Source: Myxococcales bacterium (GTDB lineage: Bacteria; Myxococcota_A; Bradymonadia; UBA7976; UBA1532). From it: a stretch of DNA of 64,000 bases. A model generated the notes under the pieces. It was not told where the DNA came from. It ran no database searches and saw only the letters and a program-made list of their open reading frames with translations. This document shows, piece by piece, positions 45,301 to 53,668 of this stretch; the stretch's first letter is position 1, and each line of letters opens with the position of its first letter. The stretch is from positions 62,001 through 126,000 of the forward strand of contig JACKDN010000019.1 in the NCBI GenBank assembly GCA_020633465.1. Reading direction: 5' to 3'. Made by a program: the position numbers and the translations under genes.

Positions 45301-46213
45301 CGAGGCGGTCGAGCAGCTGACCGTCATGCACGAGGGCACGCAGGTGCCGCTCGTGGCCGTGGCGGATACGAAGCTGGGCAGCGGCCTCTCGTCGATCACG
45401 CGGCTCGATCAGCAGCGCGTGGTCACCGTGATGGCCAACGCGGCGTCGGGCGTCAACGCGCAGGAGCTGCTGCAGAAGGTGCAGAAGGAGCTCGAGGCGG
45501 TGCAGCGGGGCCTGCCGCCGGGCTACACGATGAAGTACACCGGCGAGAGCGAGGATCAGGCCAAGAGCTTCGGCTTCCTGACCACGGCGCTGGGCACCGG
45601 CGTGGCGCTGATCCTCATCATCCTGATCGGTCAGTTCAACTCGATCGTCTCGCCGCTGATCATCATGATCGCGGTCGCGCTGAGCATGATCGGCGTGCTG
45701 CTGGGCCTGATCGTCACGCGCACGCCCTTCAGCCTGTTCACCTTCATCGGCGTCATCTCGCTGGCCGGCATCGTGGTGAACAACAACATCGTGCTCATCG
45801 ATTACATGATCCAGCTGCGCGACCGGGGCATGGCCAAGCGCGAGGCGGTCATCGAGGCGGGCGCCACGCGCCTGCGGCCCGTGCTGCTGACCGCGATGAC
45901 GACCGTGCTGGGCCTCATCCCGCTCACCTTCGGCATCAACATCGACTTCGTGGGGCTCTTGGTCGAGGGCGATCCCGACTTCCGCATCGGCTCGGCCAAC
46001 ACGCAGTTCTGGGGCCCGATGGGCACCACCATCATCAGCGGGCTGACCTTCGCCACCTTCCTCACGCTGGTGATCGTGCCGGTGATGTACTCGGCCTTCG
46101 ATTCGCTGTCCGATCGCATCCGGGGGGCCTTCCGGATGGTGCACGTCGACGCGGAGGATGGCTCGACGCCGCCGCCCGCCCCGGTGGAGCCCGAGGCGCC
46201 GGCGGCGTCCTGA
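42371..46213 (+). CDS. RND efflux pump (HAE-type) with extra hydrophobic insert
   Basis: 1280 residues, about 240 longer than AcrB-type pumps. Proton-driven exporter of hydrophobic compounds. Typical elements: N-terminal YVALPKESNPSIEIPNIVV, the TM4 motif LGMLVDNAVVIVENIYRF (a single Asp followed by Asn), and the second-half helices SLAGIVVNNNIVLIDYMIQL. Between TM6 (VAIVINPVITGYFA, about residue 495) and TM7 (NRAKLITATLGGLFAIFG, about 720) lies an insert of about 210 residues with five or six further hydrophobic stretches. The C-terminus is a short acidic and Pro-rich tail. Confidence 0.93.
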   Translation: MKITETAIKLRTAVMVLTAALCLGGIYAYVALPKESNPSIEIPNIVVTTLYPGASPDDVESLITQQIEQEVAGISGIDEIRSTSTEGVSTIVIEFTPDVAINEALQQVRDKVGIAKADLPTDAEEPLINEIDLSEFPIMVVNLSATYPLAQMKKVAEDIQDKIEGIPSILEVDLIGALEEEVQVDADLGRLQGYNLAFKDLIDTITRENVNLPGGSIDVGRLNYLVRVNGEFDDPLQIENLVVKAPDRKPIYVRDVAEVRRGFKDRSSYSRLRVLQRDDDGELHVVEDHGYQKVISLSVKKRAGENIIDAADAVRAAVASMDLPNGTEVLITGDQSKQVRNLVKDLENNIISGLIFVVAVLLFFLGVRNSLLVGVAIPLSMFTTFLVMLVMGQTLNFIILFSLIIALGMLVDNAVVIVENIYRFLEEGHEHFTAANEGTAEVGIAVVASTATTVAAFGPMLFWPGVIGEFMSFMPLTLIITLLCSLFVAIVINPVITGYFARVPGDTRRAASKWPRRITALTVLALGASIGFANPTTLIVLVVGTVITVVVHLLVMQRIGDFFVETGLPWAVESYRRFLETMLLREEGVRWPVFRNSFALMCFAAGFGLAVVGGILFAGLGLKPALVFLAPGGALFAIGLLGIVVHALEVVFLGGWASVKFGLGLSAVMGGTLGIMYLSPRPLEVETIAELMLLPVLITVVGLLGWPFSRRWRHFVLTDNRAKLITATLGGLFAIFGMFALAPTGVAFFPETDPNQIQVVVDAPLGTNIETTNKVASEVAGRIDALLADDANSKANTKNVLVSVGVGGDAMFGGGAARAETATISMNLVDFEERAEGSRATMERFRQQLEGLAGADIEFKRDQAGPPTGPPVNIEITGPNYKTIVDITERVKAKLQAALDAGRLKGMVDLRDNLKVGRPELRVVIDRERAAQFGLDTRKIATTVRSAINGQEAGTWRDGEDEYDITVRLREDDRQSLEAVEQLTVMHEGTQVPLVAVADTKLGSGLSSITRLDQQRVVTVMANAASGVNAQELLQKVQKELEAVQRGLPPGYTMKYTGESEDQAKSFGFLTTALGTGVALILIILIGQFNSIVSPLIIMIAVALSMIGVLLGLIVTRTPFSLFTFIGVISLAGIVVNNNIVLIDYMIQLRDRGMAKREAVIEAGATRLRPVLLTAMTTVLGLIPLTFGINIDFVGLLVEGDPDFRIGSANTQFWGPMGTTIISGLTFATFLTLVIVPVMYSAFDSLSDRIRGAFRMVHVDAEDGSTPPPAPVEPEAPAAS

Positions 46214-46226
46214 GCGCGGGCGCCTC

Positions 46227-46670
46227 TCAGCGCAGCATCCGGAAGGTGGGGCGGTCGGCGCGCGGGCTGGCGCCGAGGCCCAGCCGCACGACCACCTGGC
46301 CGCCCGCCTCGAGCTCGGCGCGGCCCATCACGATGGCGGGGCGGGGGTCGTCGGCGAAGGTCAGCCGCACCTGGGTGATGCGGCCCTCGGGCAGATCGGC
46401 GTCGCCGAGCTCGAGCACGCCCCCGGCCACCGTCTCGCCGTCGAAGGCGAAGGGCCCCTCGAGCAGCACCTGCCAGCCGGGCACCCCGACGCTGGGGTCG
46501 CTGGGCTCGTGCCAGACGGCGACCTCGGACAGGATCTGCTCGGGCAGGGCGCGGCTGGCGGCGCCGCCTTCGAGGGTCAAGAGGACGGTGGAGGTGGTGA
46601 CGGGGACGTCTTCGCCGCCGCAGGCCGCGGCGGTGAGGGCGACGAGGCAGGAGCAGAGCAGCGCGCGCAT
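46227..46670 (-). CDS. Small lipoprotein of unknown function
   Basis: 147 residues; start 46670 with GGAGG five bases upstream. Lipoprotein signal MRALLCSCLVALTAAAC. The mature part looks like a single beta-sandwich (STVLLTLEGGAASRALPEQI... RITQVRLTFADDPRPAIVMG). No known domain is recognised. It converges with the RND pump gene at 13 bases and follows the kinase gene. Confidence 0.65.
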   Translation of the reverse strand: MRALLCSCLVALTAAACGGEDVPVTTSTVLLTLEGGAASRALPEQILSEVAVWHEPSDPSVGVPGWQVLLEGPFAFDGETVAGGVLELGDADLPEGRITQVRLTFADDPRPAIVMGRAELEAGGQVVVRLGLGASPRADRPTFRMLR

Positions 46671-46754
46671 GGCATCCTCCGAGGTGAGTGAGCGGCCCTT
46701 CGACGGGTCGAGGTCGCGATTGGTCACATCGGCGGAAAAAAACGCTCGACGACC

Positions 46755-48344
46755 TCAGCCGTATGCCATCGCGCGGCGCCAGGCCACGTTTTCCAGCGCG
46801 GGGGCGTCGAGCAGCGCGTCGAGGAAGTCGCCGTCGCCGCGGGTGGGGTCGAGGCCCAGCACCACCAGCGGCGCGGGGGCGCCGGGCACGGCGAGGGCGC
46901 CGGCCATCACGTGGGCGCTGGCGGCGTCGCCCCACGAGATGTCGTCCAGCACCAGCAGGGGCGCGCGCTCGGGCGACAGCACGCCCAGCAGCGTGCGCAG
47001 CCCGGCCCCGGCCGCGTGGGCGGGGGTCGTGTCCAGCGCAGGTTCGGGCAGCAGCGGGGCGAGGCCGGCCAGATCCGGCAGCCCGGCCAGCACCGGGAAG
47101 CGCGCCACCAACGCGGCGACGTCCGGATCCTGGGGCAAGGGCTCGCTGACGTGGCCGAGGTGGGCGGTCAGGCTGTCGACCAGGCGATCGACCGCGCAGT
47201 AGGGCACCCGCTCGCGCGCGTCGCAGCGCCCGGAGAGGCCGCTCCGGTCGCCGGCCTGCACCACCATGCGCTGCAGGGCCGCGCGGCGCCGCCGGGCGTC
47301 GTCGCCCTCGAGGATCAGCACCACCGGCTGGCCCGCGTCGGCCAGCGCCAGGCCCTCGAGCAGCGGGCCGTCGGTCGGCCGGCTGCGCAGATCCTGGGTC
47401 ATCGTGCGCGTGGGCGCGGCCGGCGTCGGCGCGGGCAGCGCCAGGGCCTCGCGCAGCCGGCGGGCCTTCCACCGCCGGGCGGGCTCGCGGGCCAACAGAC
47501 CGACGCAGGCCCGCGCCAGGGCCGGCGGGACCTCGGGCTGCACGTCGGTCGGATCCGGCGGCGGCCGGTTGAGCTTGGCGTCCACGATGTCGGCCAGGCC
47601 CCCGCCGAAGGGCAGGCGCCCGGTCAGCGCCTCGAACAGCATCACCCCGACGCCGTACCAGTCGGCGGCCGCGCCGATCGGCTCGCCGGTGGCTTGCTCG
47701 GGCGCCATGTAGGCCAGGGTGCCCAGCACGGTGCCGTCGGCGGTCAGCGGCTGGCTGGCCGAGTCGGGGCGCACCAGGCCGAAGTCGAGGATCACCACCC
47801 GACCGTCGGGGGTGATCTTCACGTTGCCCGGCTTCAGATCGCGGTGGAACCGACCGCGCGCGTGCAGCGCCTCGAGCCCGTCGATGAGGCCCGCGAACGA
47901 CGCCCGCAGGCGCTCGAGGTCGGGCAGGGGACCGACGGTGGGCAGGGGGGCGGTGGGCGCGGCGCGCAGGGACGCCGAGTCCAGGGTGGCGGCGTCGAGG
48001 GTGCTGGGCGTCGCCGCGGCGTCCGGCGTGGTCGTCGCGCGCACCGCGTGCAGGAAGTCGCCCCCCGGCACGCGCTCCATGGTGAAGAACCAGCGGCCCT
48101 CGACCTCGAACAGCTCGTGCAGCCGCACCAGGTTCGGGTGGCGCAGATCCGCCATCGCGCGGAACTCGCGCTTCAGGCGCAGCAGGGCGTTGGGCGCGGT
48201 GCTCGACAGGGTCTTCAGCGCCACCGTCTCGCCCCGCTGGTGGTCGAAGGCGGCGAAGACGACGCCCATGCCCCCGGTGCCCAGCGTGCCCTCGTAGGTG
48301 AAGCGCGGGGTGTGGGGAAACAGGGTCGGGCGTTCGGCGCTCAC
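46755..48344 (-). CDS. Ser/Thr protein kinase fused to a degenerate AAA-type ATPase module
   Basis: 529 residues, GTG start. Kinase domain at residues about 14-290: LGTGGMGVVFAAFDHQRGE, Lys in TVALKTL, HRDLKPGNVKI, DFGLVRP, MAPEQATGEP. Residues 300-529 resemble the start of the large STAND/AAA ATPase that follows such kinases in Myxococcota: the Walker B region LLVLDDISWGDAASA is intact. The P-loop position reads LILEGDDARRRRAALQRM, without GxxxxGK. Full relatives are more than twice as long, so the ATPase part is both truncated and probably unable to bind ATP. Confidence 0.88.
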   Translation of the reverse strand: MSAERPTLFPHTPRFTYEGTLGTGGMGVVFAAFDHQRGETVALKTLSSTAPNALLRLKREFRAMADLRHPNLVRLHELFEVEGRWFFTMERVPGGDFLHAVRATTTPDAAATPSTLDAATLDSASLRAAPTAPLPTVGPLPDLERLRASFAGLIDGLEALHARGRFHRDLKPGNVKITPDGRVVILDFGLVRPDSASQPLTADGTVLGTLAYMAPEQATGEPIGAAADWYGVGVMLFEALTGRLPFGGGLADIVDAKLNRPPPDPTDVQPEVPPALARACVGLLAREPARRWKARRLREALALPAPTPAAPTRTMTQDLRSRPTDGPLLEGLALADAGQPVVLILEGDDARRRRAALQRMVVQAGDRSGLSGRCDARERVPYCAVDRLVDSLTAHLGHVSEPLPQDPDVAALVARFPVLAGLPDLAGLAPLLPEPALDTTPAHAAGAGLRTLLGVLSPERAPLLVLDDISWGDAASAHVMAGALAVPGAPAPLVVLGLDPTRGDGDFLDALLDAPALENVAWRRAMAYG

Positions 48345-48372
48345 CGGCGCGGACCGGGGCCGGCGGCCGCGC

Positions 48373-48594
48373 TCACCGCGCCTCGGCCCGGCGGGCCGGG
48401 AACCCCTTCTGCTGCAGGGCCTCGGCCACGAGGGCGTCGTCGGGCGCGTCGCGCCACTGCACGGTGGCGCGCCCGAGGGCGAGGGACACCTGCACGGCCT
48501 CGATGGCGGGCAGGGCCTGCAGGCAGGCGGTGACCGTGGCGACGCAGCCCTCGCACGCCATCTCGTCCACTCGATACTCGACCGTCTCGCTCAT
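48373..48594 (-). CDS. Heavy-metal-associated (CopZ-like) domain protein
   Basis: 73 residues, a single HMA domain. The metal-binding loop is MACEGC near residue 12, followed by the ferredoxin-like fold (VTACLQALPAIEAVQVSLAL, DALVAEALQQKGFPARR). Likely a Cu(I) or other soft-metal chaperone. GGAGG lies five bases before ATG 48594. No metal-pump ATPase is adjacent in the window. Confidence 0.85.
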   Translation of the reverse strand: MSETVEYRVDEMACEGCVATVTACLQALPAIEAVQVSLALGRATVQWRDAPDDALVAEALQQKGFPARRAEAR

Positions 48595-48630
48595 CGGGCC
48601 CTCCGTGACCGAGCGCCGTTCGGGCGCCGC

Positions 48631-51600
48631 TCAGCGCAGCTTGCGCCGCGGCGGCGGCGGGCGCAACCAGTCGCAGTCGTCGCGCGACATGCACAGGTCG
48701 GTCGTCATCTCGCTGCCGCCCGACGACATGTACCGCCCGAGCATGTGGAACATGAAGAACCCGATGTCGAAGGTCTGCTTGGCGTCGCAGCCGCAGTCCT
48801 CGCCCTCGGGGCAGGCGTTGCGGCAGTCGCGGCGCACCTTGTCGGTCATCTCGCCGGGGAAGTCGAAGCCGTGCTGCCCGGCGGGATCGCCCATGGGGAA
48901 GATGGCGCCCGAGACGCCGCCGAAGCGATCCTTCCGATCGAGGCCCAAGCGCAGGGGCGGGTTCAGGCGCGGGGTCGTGAACACGTCCGTGCCCTGGCCG
49001 AAGTTCTCGACGTCCATGTGCACCGGGTTGCCGGCCGCGTCGTGGAAGCGGCCCAGCGTGTGGACCGCCTCGGCCACGTAGCGCTGCACCAGCAGGGTGT
49101 TGGGCGGCACGCCGAAGCGGGCGTCGTCCTCGGTCCAGCTGAGCAGGCCCGCGCTGCGCGCCGCGGCCAGGCCCGACGACGCGGGCACGTTCATGTCGCC
49201 GGTGGTCGTGACGATCAGGGCGTGCGCGCCGGTGGTCTTCTCGGTGCTGAGGAAGGCCAGGGGCTCCTTCTGCACGTGGCGGGCGTACACGGCCGGATCG
49301 CCCGGATCCATCACCATCTGGCCCAGCGCGAGGAAGCGGCGCAGGCCGGGGGTCGCGCGCGGCTCGCCGAGGCCCTCGGCCAGCGCCACCAGCGGCGTGT
49401 CCGCCTCGATCTGCCGGCCCTGGAAGGCGTAGGCGATCTCCTGGGTGTCGATGGTGGTGCGCAGGGTGGCGCCCGGCCGCAGCGCGCAGTCGGCCGTGCC
49501 GGTGACCAGCGCGTCGCCGGCGTAGAACTCGATGCGCGTGGGATCGCCCACGTCGGACGCGACGCCGACCCGCACGCGGCCCTCGGCGTCGACGTAGCCG
49601 CAGTCGCGCTCGTCGTTGGCCTCGTTGACCACCAGCATGGTGTCGCCCGGCTCGATGCCGGTGCGCGTCGCGATGGGCCGCGTGGCGTCGTCGTTGAGAT
49701 CGGGCACGATGGTCTCGATGGCCATCTCACCGCTCTCGCCGTCGATCGTGCCCACGTACAGCGGGCCCATCACGCGCAGGATGACCGCCTCGCGCACGCC
49801 GCCCTGCTTCGAGCGGTTGCCGATGTCGCTCAGGCCGCCGCCGCCCGCGATGGGCACGATGACGTCGATCTCCGGCTCGAGGCCGCCGACGACGATCGAC
49901 ATGATGCCGCCCAGCGAGCCGCCGGTCATCGCCAGGAGCGAGCCCGCGCCGATGTCGACCTGGCCGTCGGCGTCGAAGTCGCCGGCCAGCTCGTTCTTGC
50001 CGTCGCCGTCGACGTCGAAGTCCCAGCGGCGCACGCCATCGAAGCTGCGCAGGATGCGGATCAGCTGCAGGTAGTCGAGGGCGGTCTGCCGCACGACGTC
50101 GCGGGTGTGGAAGACGTAGCTGGTCCAGAAGTCGGCGGCGCTGTCGATGGTGCCGTCGTTGTTGTGATCCCAGCCGCGGTCCTGGAAGGCGGCCGTGGCG
50201 AAGTTGTTCAGGCCGAAGGCGGCGCCCAGCAGCTGGCGCGCCTGCATGCGGATGTCGTCGTCGATGGGCAGGCCGTGGCTGACGCCGTCGATGGCGATGG
50301 TGGCCAGGCCGTGCCGGGCGAAGTGGCCGCCGAGGCCGACCACCTCGGTGAAGCGGTTGCTGCCGTAGCCGTGGCCCAGCACCACCACCGGCGCCGGCTC
50401 GCCGTTGGCCAGCGTGCTGATCTCCTTCCGTGGGACGGTCAGCCAGAAGTAGACCGTCTCGGGGCGGGCGTCGACCGGCACCAGGTCGAGGTCGGCCGGC
50501 CAGCTCTGCTCGTTGTAGCCCAGCAGGAAGTCGTTGAAGGGCAGGTCGCAGTCGCCCTCGAGGCAGCTGCTGTCGGGGCCGATGGCGTCGGCCGAGGGCG
50601 TGCAGGCGTTCAGCGCCTCGCCCTCGCAGCTGTCGACGCCCAGCAGGCAGGTGGCGACCGCGCGCCCGGTGTTCTCTTCGCAGTTCAGCGCGCAGTCGAT
50701 GGGCGTGCGGCAGGCGCCGTCGCCGTCGCGCATGCACAGGCCGCACTCGGCCAGCGCGGTGCAGGCGCGGGCGCAGGGCCGGGTGCGCTCGAAGAGCTGC
50801 GGCGAGGTGTACGAGCCGACCACGTGGTAGTCGATGTACCGCTGGGCCTCGAGCAGGGCCTTGGTGGCGACGCTGTTGGCGTCGCGGCCCTGGAAGGTCT
50901 GGCCGATCAGCCGGAAGGCGTCGATGAAGTCCTCGCTGCGCAGGATGTACAGGTTGGCGTCGTCGACGAACTTGCGGTGCTCGGGATCCTTCAGGGGCAG
51001 CAGGGCGTCCAGCTTCGCTGGGAAGGCGTCGCGCAGGTGGCCCTGCACGCCGTACCCGTAGAGGCCGTCGCGCACCGCCTGGAAGTGGCTCTCGACCGAC
51101 TGGGTCGTGAAGGTGAACGCGAAGGCCACATCCTGCAGCCGCAGCCCCTCGGGCAGCACGCTGGGCAGGGGGGCGAGCGCCGCGTTCTGCGCCTCGTGGT
51201 TGATGCCGGGGAAGGGGCTGCCCACCGACCGGCCCTGCGCGTCGTGCAGCCGGCGCGTGACGACCACCGCGTAGGTCGTGCGCTCGCGCAGGGGCACCAT
51301 CGGCCGCAGGATGAGGGTGTTCGTCTCGCGCTCGTAGAAGGTCATCAGCGCGTCGGCGCGGCCGGCCAGGTCGTCGCGCGCGGGCTTCTTGCCGGGCAGG
51401 TAGTTGGGCACGTCCAGGACGCCGTCGGCGTCGGTGTCCTCGCCGGGATCGAGCGCGCCGTTGCCGTTGGTGTCCTCGTCGGCCTCGTCGAACAGGATCG
51501 ACAGCGTCCAGCCGCGCGGGTCGTTCTTCCAGTACCCGTCGATGTCCTCGAGCGTGGCCGGGTAGTTGCCGTTGCCCACGTCGAGGTACACCGGCTGGCC

Positions 51601-52032
51601 GAAGTCGGGCGAGGCGGGATCGATGTCGATCAGGTAGACGACGTCGTTGGCCAGGTTGTAGTCCGGGTCGCGGTGGCCGGCGAGGATGCTGCCGATGTCC
51701 AGCGGGCCGCTGAACGGGATGGTGATGGGCATGAAGACGCCCCAGCCGTCCATCTCGTCGATCAGCCGGCGGACCGTGCCCTCCATCTTCGTCGTGGCCA
51801 CCATCGAGGCGTTGATGCGCCGGCCGGTGGCCGACGTGGGATCGCGGCGCGTCGCGATGTCGTTGGGCAGCGGGATCTCGGGCAGCGGCTTGTGCAGGAA
51901 GTCGAACTTCACGGTCGTCGCGGCGGACGGCGCCTCGGCGATGCCCTCGGGCTCGTCGGACAGGCAGCCGGGCAGCAGGACGGCGGCGGCGAGCGCGGCG
52001 GTCAGGATGCGGTTCGTCCGGGTGCGCATCAT
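48631..52032 (-). CDS. Very large secreted lipoprotein with alpha/beta-hydrolase fold
   Basis: 1133 residues. Start ATG 52032 has GAGGAG seven bases upstream. Lipoprotein signal AAAVLLPGC. Residues about 45-330 form an N-terminal region like that of bacterial lipases (FDFLHKPLPEIPLPNDIATR; ETNTLILRPMVPLRERTTYA), with an inserted Ca-binding-like DEDTNGNGALDPGEDTDADG. A Cys-rich insert follows near 430-500. The hydrolase core has VVVLGHGYGSNRF and the nucleophile elbow MTGGSLGGIM (Ser706). The substrate is unknown. It is preceded by a barrel protein gene 11 bases upstream, probably co-transcribed. Confidence 0.75.
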   Translation of the reverse strand: MMRTRTNRILTAALAAAVLLPGCLSDEPEGIAEAPSAATTVKFDFLHKPLPEIPLPNDIATRRDPTSATGRRINASMVATTKMEGTVRRLIDEMDGWGVFMPITIPFSGPLDIGSILAGHRDPDYNLANDVVYLIDIDPASPDFGQPVYLDVGNGNYPATLEDIDGYWKNDPRGWTLSILFDEADEDTNGNGALDPGEDTDADGVLDVPNYLPGKKPARDDLAGRADALMTFYERETNTLILRPMVPLRERTTYAVVVTRRLHDAQGRSVGSPFPGINHEAQNAALAPLPSVLPEGLRLQDVAFAFTFTTQSVESHFQAVRDGLYGYGVQGHLRDAFPAKLDALLPLKDPEHRKFVDDANLYILRSEDFIDAFRLIGQTFQGRDANSVATKALLEAQRYIDYHVVGSYTSPQLFERTRPCARACTALAECGLCMRDGDGACRTPIDCALNCEENTGRAVATCLLGVDSCEGEALNACTPSADAIGPDSSCLEGDCDLPFNDFLLGYNEQSWPADLDLVPVDARPETVYFWLTVPRKEISTLANGEPAPVVVLGHGYGSNRFTEVVGLGGHFARHGLATIAIDGVSHGLPIDDDIRMQARQLLGAAFGLNNFATAAFQDRGWDHNNDGTIDSAADFWTSYVFHTRDVVRQTALDYLQLIRILRSFDGVRRWDFDVDGDGKNELAGDFDADGQVDIGAGSLLAMTGGSLGGIMSIVVGGLEPEIDVIVPIAGGGGLSDIGNRSKQGGVREAVILRVMGPLYVGTIDGESGEMAIETIVPDLNDDATRPIATRTGIEPGDTMLVVNEANDERDCGYVDAEGRVRVGVASDVGDPTRIEFYAGDALVTGTADCALRPGATLRTTIDTQEIAYAFQGRQIEADTPLVALAEGLGEPRATPGLRRFLALGQMVMDPGDPAVYARHVQKEPLAFLSTEKTTGAHALIVTTTGDMNVPASSGLAAARSAGLLSWTEDDARFGVPPNTLLVQRYVAEAVHTLGRFHDAAGNPVHMDVENFGQGTDVFTTPRLNPPLRLGLDRKDRFGGVSGAIFPMGDPAGQHGFDFPGEMTDKVRRDCRNACPEGEDCGCDAKQTFDIGFFMFHMLGRYMSSGGSEMTTDLCMSRDDCDWLRPPPPRRKLR

Positions 52033-52043
52033 TGCGGTGCTCC

Positions 52044-53582
52044 TCACAGCCGGTAGCTCAGCAGGGCGCGGCCGCCCGTGACCGGACCGATGGTCTCGTC
52101 GTCGGCGTCGGCCAGCGCGTCGCCGGGCTGCAGCACGCCGCCCTCGAGGCCCAGGGTCAGCTCGGTGCCGAAGGCGATCACGCGATAGCGCACGCCCAGG
52201 TCGAACTCGGTGCCCAGGTAGGCCCCCGGCTCGCCCCCGAAGGGGTTGGTGGGGCGGCCGCCCTGGAAGCGCGACTCGCGCGGATCGGCGTAGCTGACGT
52301 TGGTGAAGGCGACCAGCGGTCCGCCGTACACCTCGAGGCCCGCCACCGGCCGCCACCACGCGCGGGGGAAGAACGCCACGGTGTTGGTGACCGAGCCGCG
52401 GAACGGGTAGCGATCGAGATCCTCGCTGGGCACGCCGACCAGATCGGGATCGGCCGCGGTGACCGCCGAGCGCGCCGACGTCGTCGCCAGCACGTAGCGG
52501 TACAGCAGCAGGCCCATCTCGTAGTTGGGATCGGCCTTGAAGTTGTTCTGCGCGCCGTCATCGAAGTTGCGGTCGCCGCTGGCGTAGACGAAGTCGAGCA
52601 CCGTGCCGAGGCCGCCGAAGTCGAAGCCCAGGCGCGCGGCGACCGCCATCTGCAGCACGTCGTGCTCGCTCTCCTCGGGCGTCGGCGCGAGCTCGGTGGT
52701 GCCCGTCACCACGGCCCACTCGAGCTCGGTGGTGTACTTCACCTTGCCGCGGATGCGCCCGGTCCACTTGCCGTACAGGTCGATGGCCGCCACCTCGGTC
52801 TTCTGGCCGTCGGGGGCCTCCTGATCGCGGAACGCGGCGTACATGCCGATCGTGCGCGGCTTGCCGTGGTTCACCACCGCGGCGGCGATGAACTGCGTGG
52901 CCTCGTCGTCGCCGAGGATCACGTCGTCGCCCTGCACCACGTCGTAGCCGAAGGTCAGCACGACGCGCCCGCGCGTCCACGGGCCGGTCGAGATCGTGCT
53001 GCGCAGCACGCGGTCGCCGCCGCGGGGATCGCCGAAGTACGCGCTGCCGGGGGTCCAGCCGTGGTCGCCGTCGTTGGCCAGCAGGCCCAGGCCCCAGTGG
53101 CTGGTCTGGAAGCCGCCGCTGAGCGTCACGAAGGGGCCCACCGTCAGCCGCCCGTACGCCTTGCGCAGCTGGGTGTCGGTGTCGCCCCCCAGGGCCGGAT
53201 CGACCGCGCCGAAGTCGTCGGTGGCGCCGCCGGTGACCTGGCCGGTCAGCAGGTCGTGCTCGTACTCCGCGTGGAAGAAGATGGGCGACAGCGTCTGCTC
53301 GGTGTCGAACAGCGCCCCCACGCGCAGCTGGGTGTCGAAGGCCGCGTCGGGCGCGTACTCCGTGCCCGCCGCGTCGGTGGTGAAGGCCTGGACGCCCTCG
53401 CTGCGCATCTTCGCCGACAGCGGCGCCGCGACGCGCATGGCGCCCGGGCGGAAGGTCAACAGCGGCTTGTATTCGCGGCTGTCGCCGGCCAGCACCTCGG
53501 CCTCGGCGGCGACGCCGTCGACCTCGGCCAGGGCGGTCGCCGGCAGCGCCGCGGCCAGGAGCAACGCGGTCCCACGTGTCAT
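52044..53582 (-). CDS. Outer-membrane beta-barrel (porin-like) protein
   Basis: 512 residues; signal peptide MTRGTALLLAAALPATALA. The remaining sequence is a series of amphipathic strands with Tyr/Trp/Gly turns (GRVVLTFGYDVVQGDDV, GKVKYTTELEWAVVTGTTEL) ending in ALLSYRL. The style is that of alginate-export-type or uncharacterised porins with about 16-18 strands. It immediately precedes the giant hydrolase lipoprotein, so the two may process and import the same substrate (inference). Confidence 0.7.
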   Translation of the reverse strand: MTRGTALLLAAALPATALAEVDGVAAEAEVLAGDSREYKPLLTFRPGAMRVAAPLSAKMRSEGVQAFTTDAAGTEYAPDAAFDTQLRVGALFDTEQTLSPIFFHAEYEHDLLTGQVTGGATDDFGAVDPALGGDTDTQLRKAYGRLTVGPFVTLSGGFQTSHWGLGLLANDGDHGWTPGSAYFGDPRGGDRVLRSTISTGPWTRGRVVLTFGYDVVQGDDVILGDDEATQFIAAAVVNHGKPRTIGMYAAFRDQEAPDGQKTEVAAIDLYGKWTGRIRGKVKYTTELEWAVVTGTTELAPTPEESEHDVLQMAVAARLGFDFGGLGTVLDFVYASGDRNFDDGAQNNFKADPNYEMGLLLYRYVLATTSARSAVTAADPDLVGVPSEDLDRYPFRGSVTNTVAFFPRAWWRPVAGLEVYGGPLVAFTNVSYADPRESRFQGGRPTNPFGGEPGAYLGTEFDLGVRYRVIAFGTELTLGLEGGVLQPGDALADADDETIGPVTGGRALLSYRL

Positions 53583-53668
53583 TTGATTGGTCCCCCACGG
53601 ATCGAGCGGGGGGGAGCATAGACCATCGCGGCGCGGGCGACCACGCCGAGTGTGGCGTCAGCGCGGGG

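Noticed and set aside
42317..46144. A 1275-codon minus-strand open frame opposite the RND pump
   Set aside because: Composition (His/Asp/Arg/Gln) is typical of the reverse complement of a high-GC gene; the plus-strand pump is unmistakable.
46730..46754. A run of seven T on the minus strand after the kinase gene
   Set aside because: No convincing GC-rich stem precedes it within the right distance; only a weak 7-bp pairing across 30 bases.
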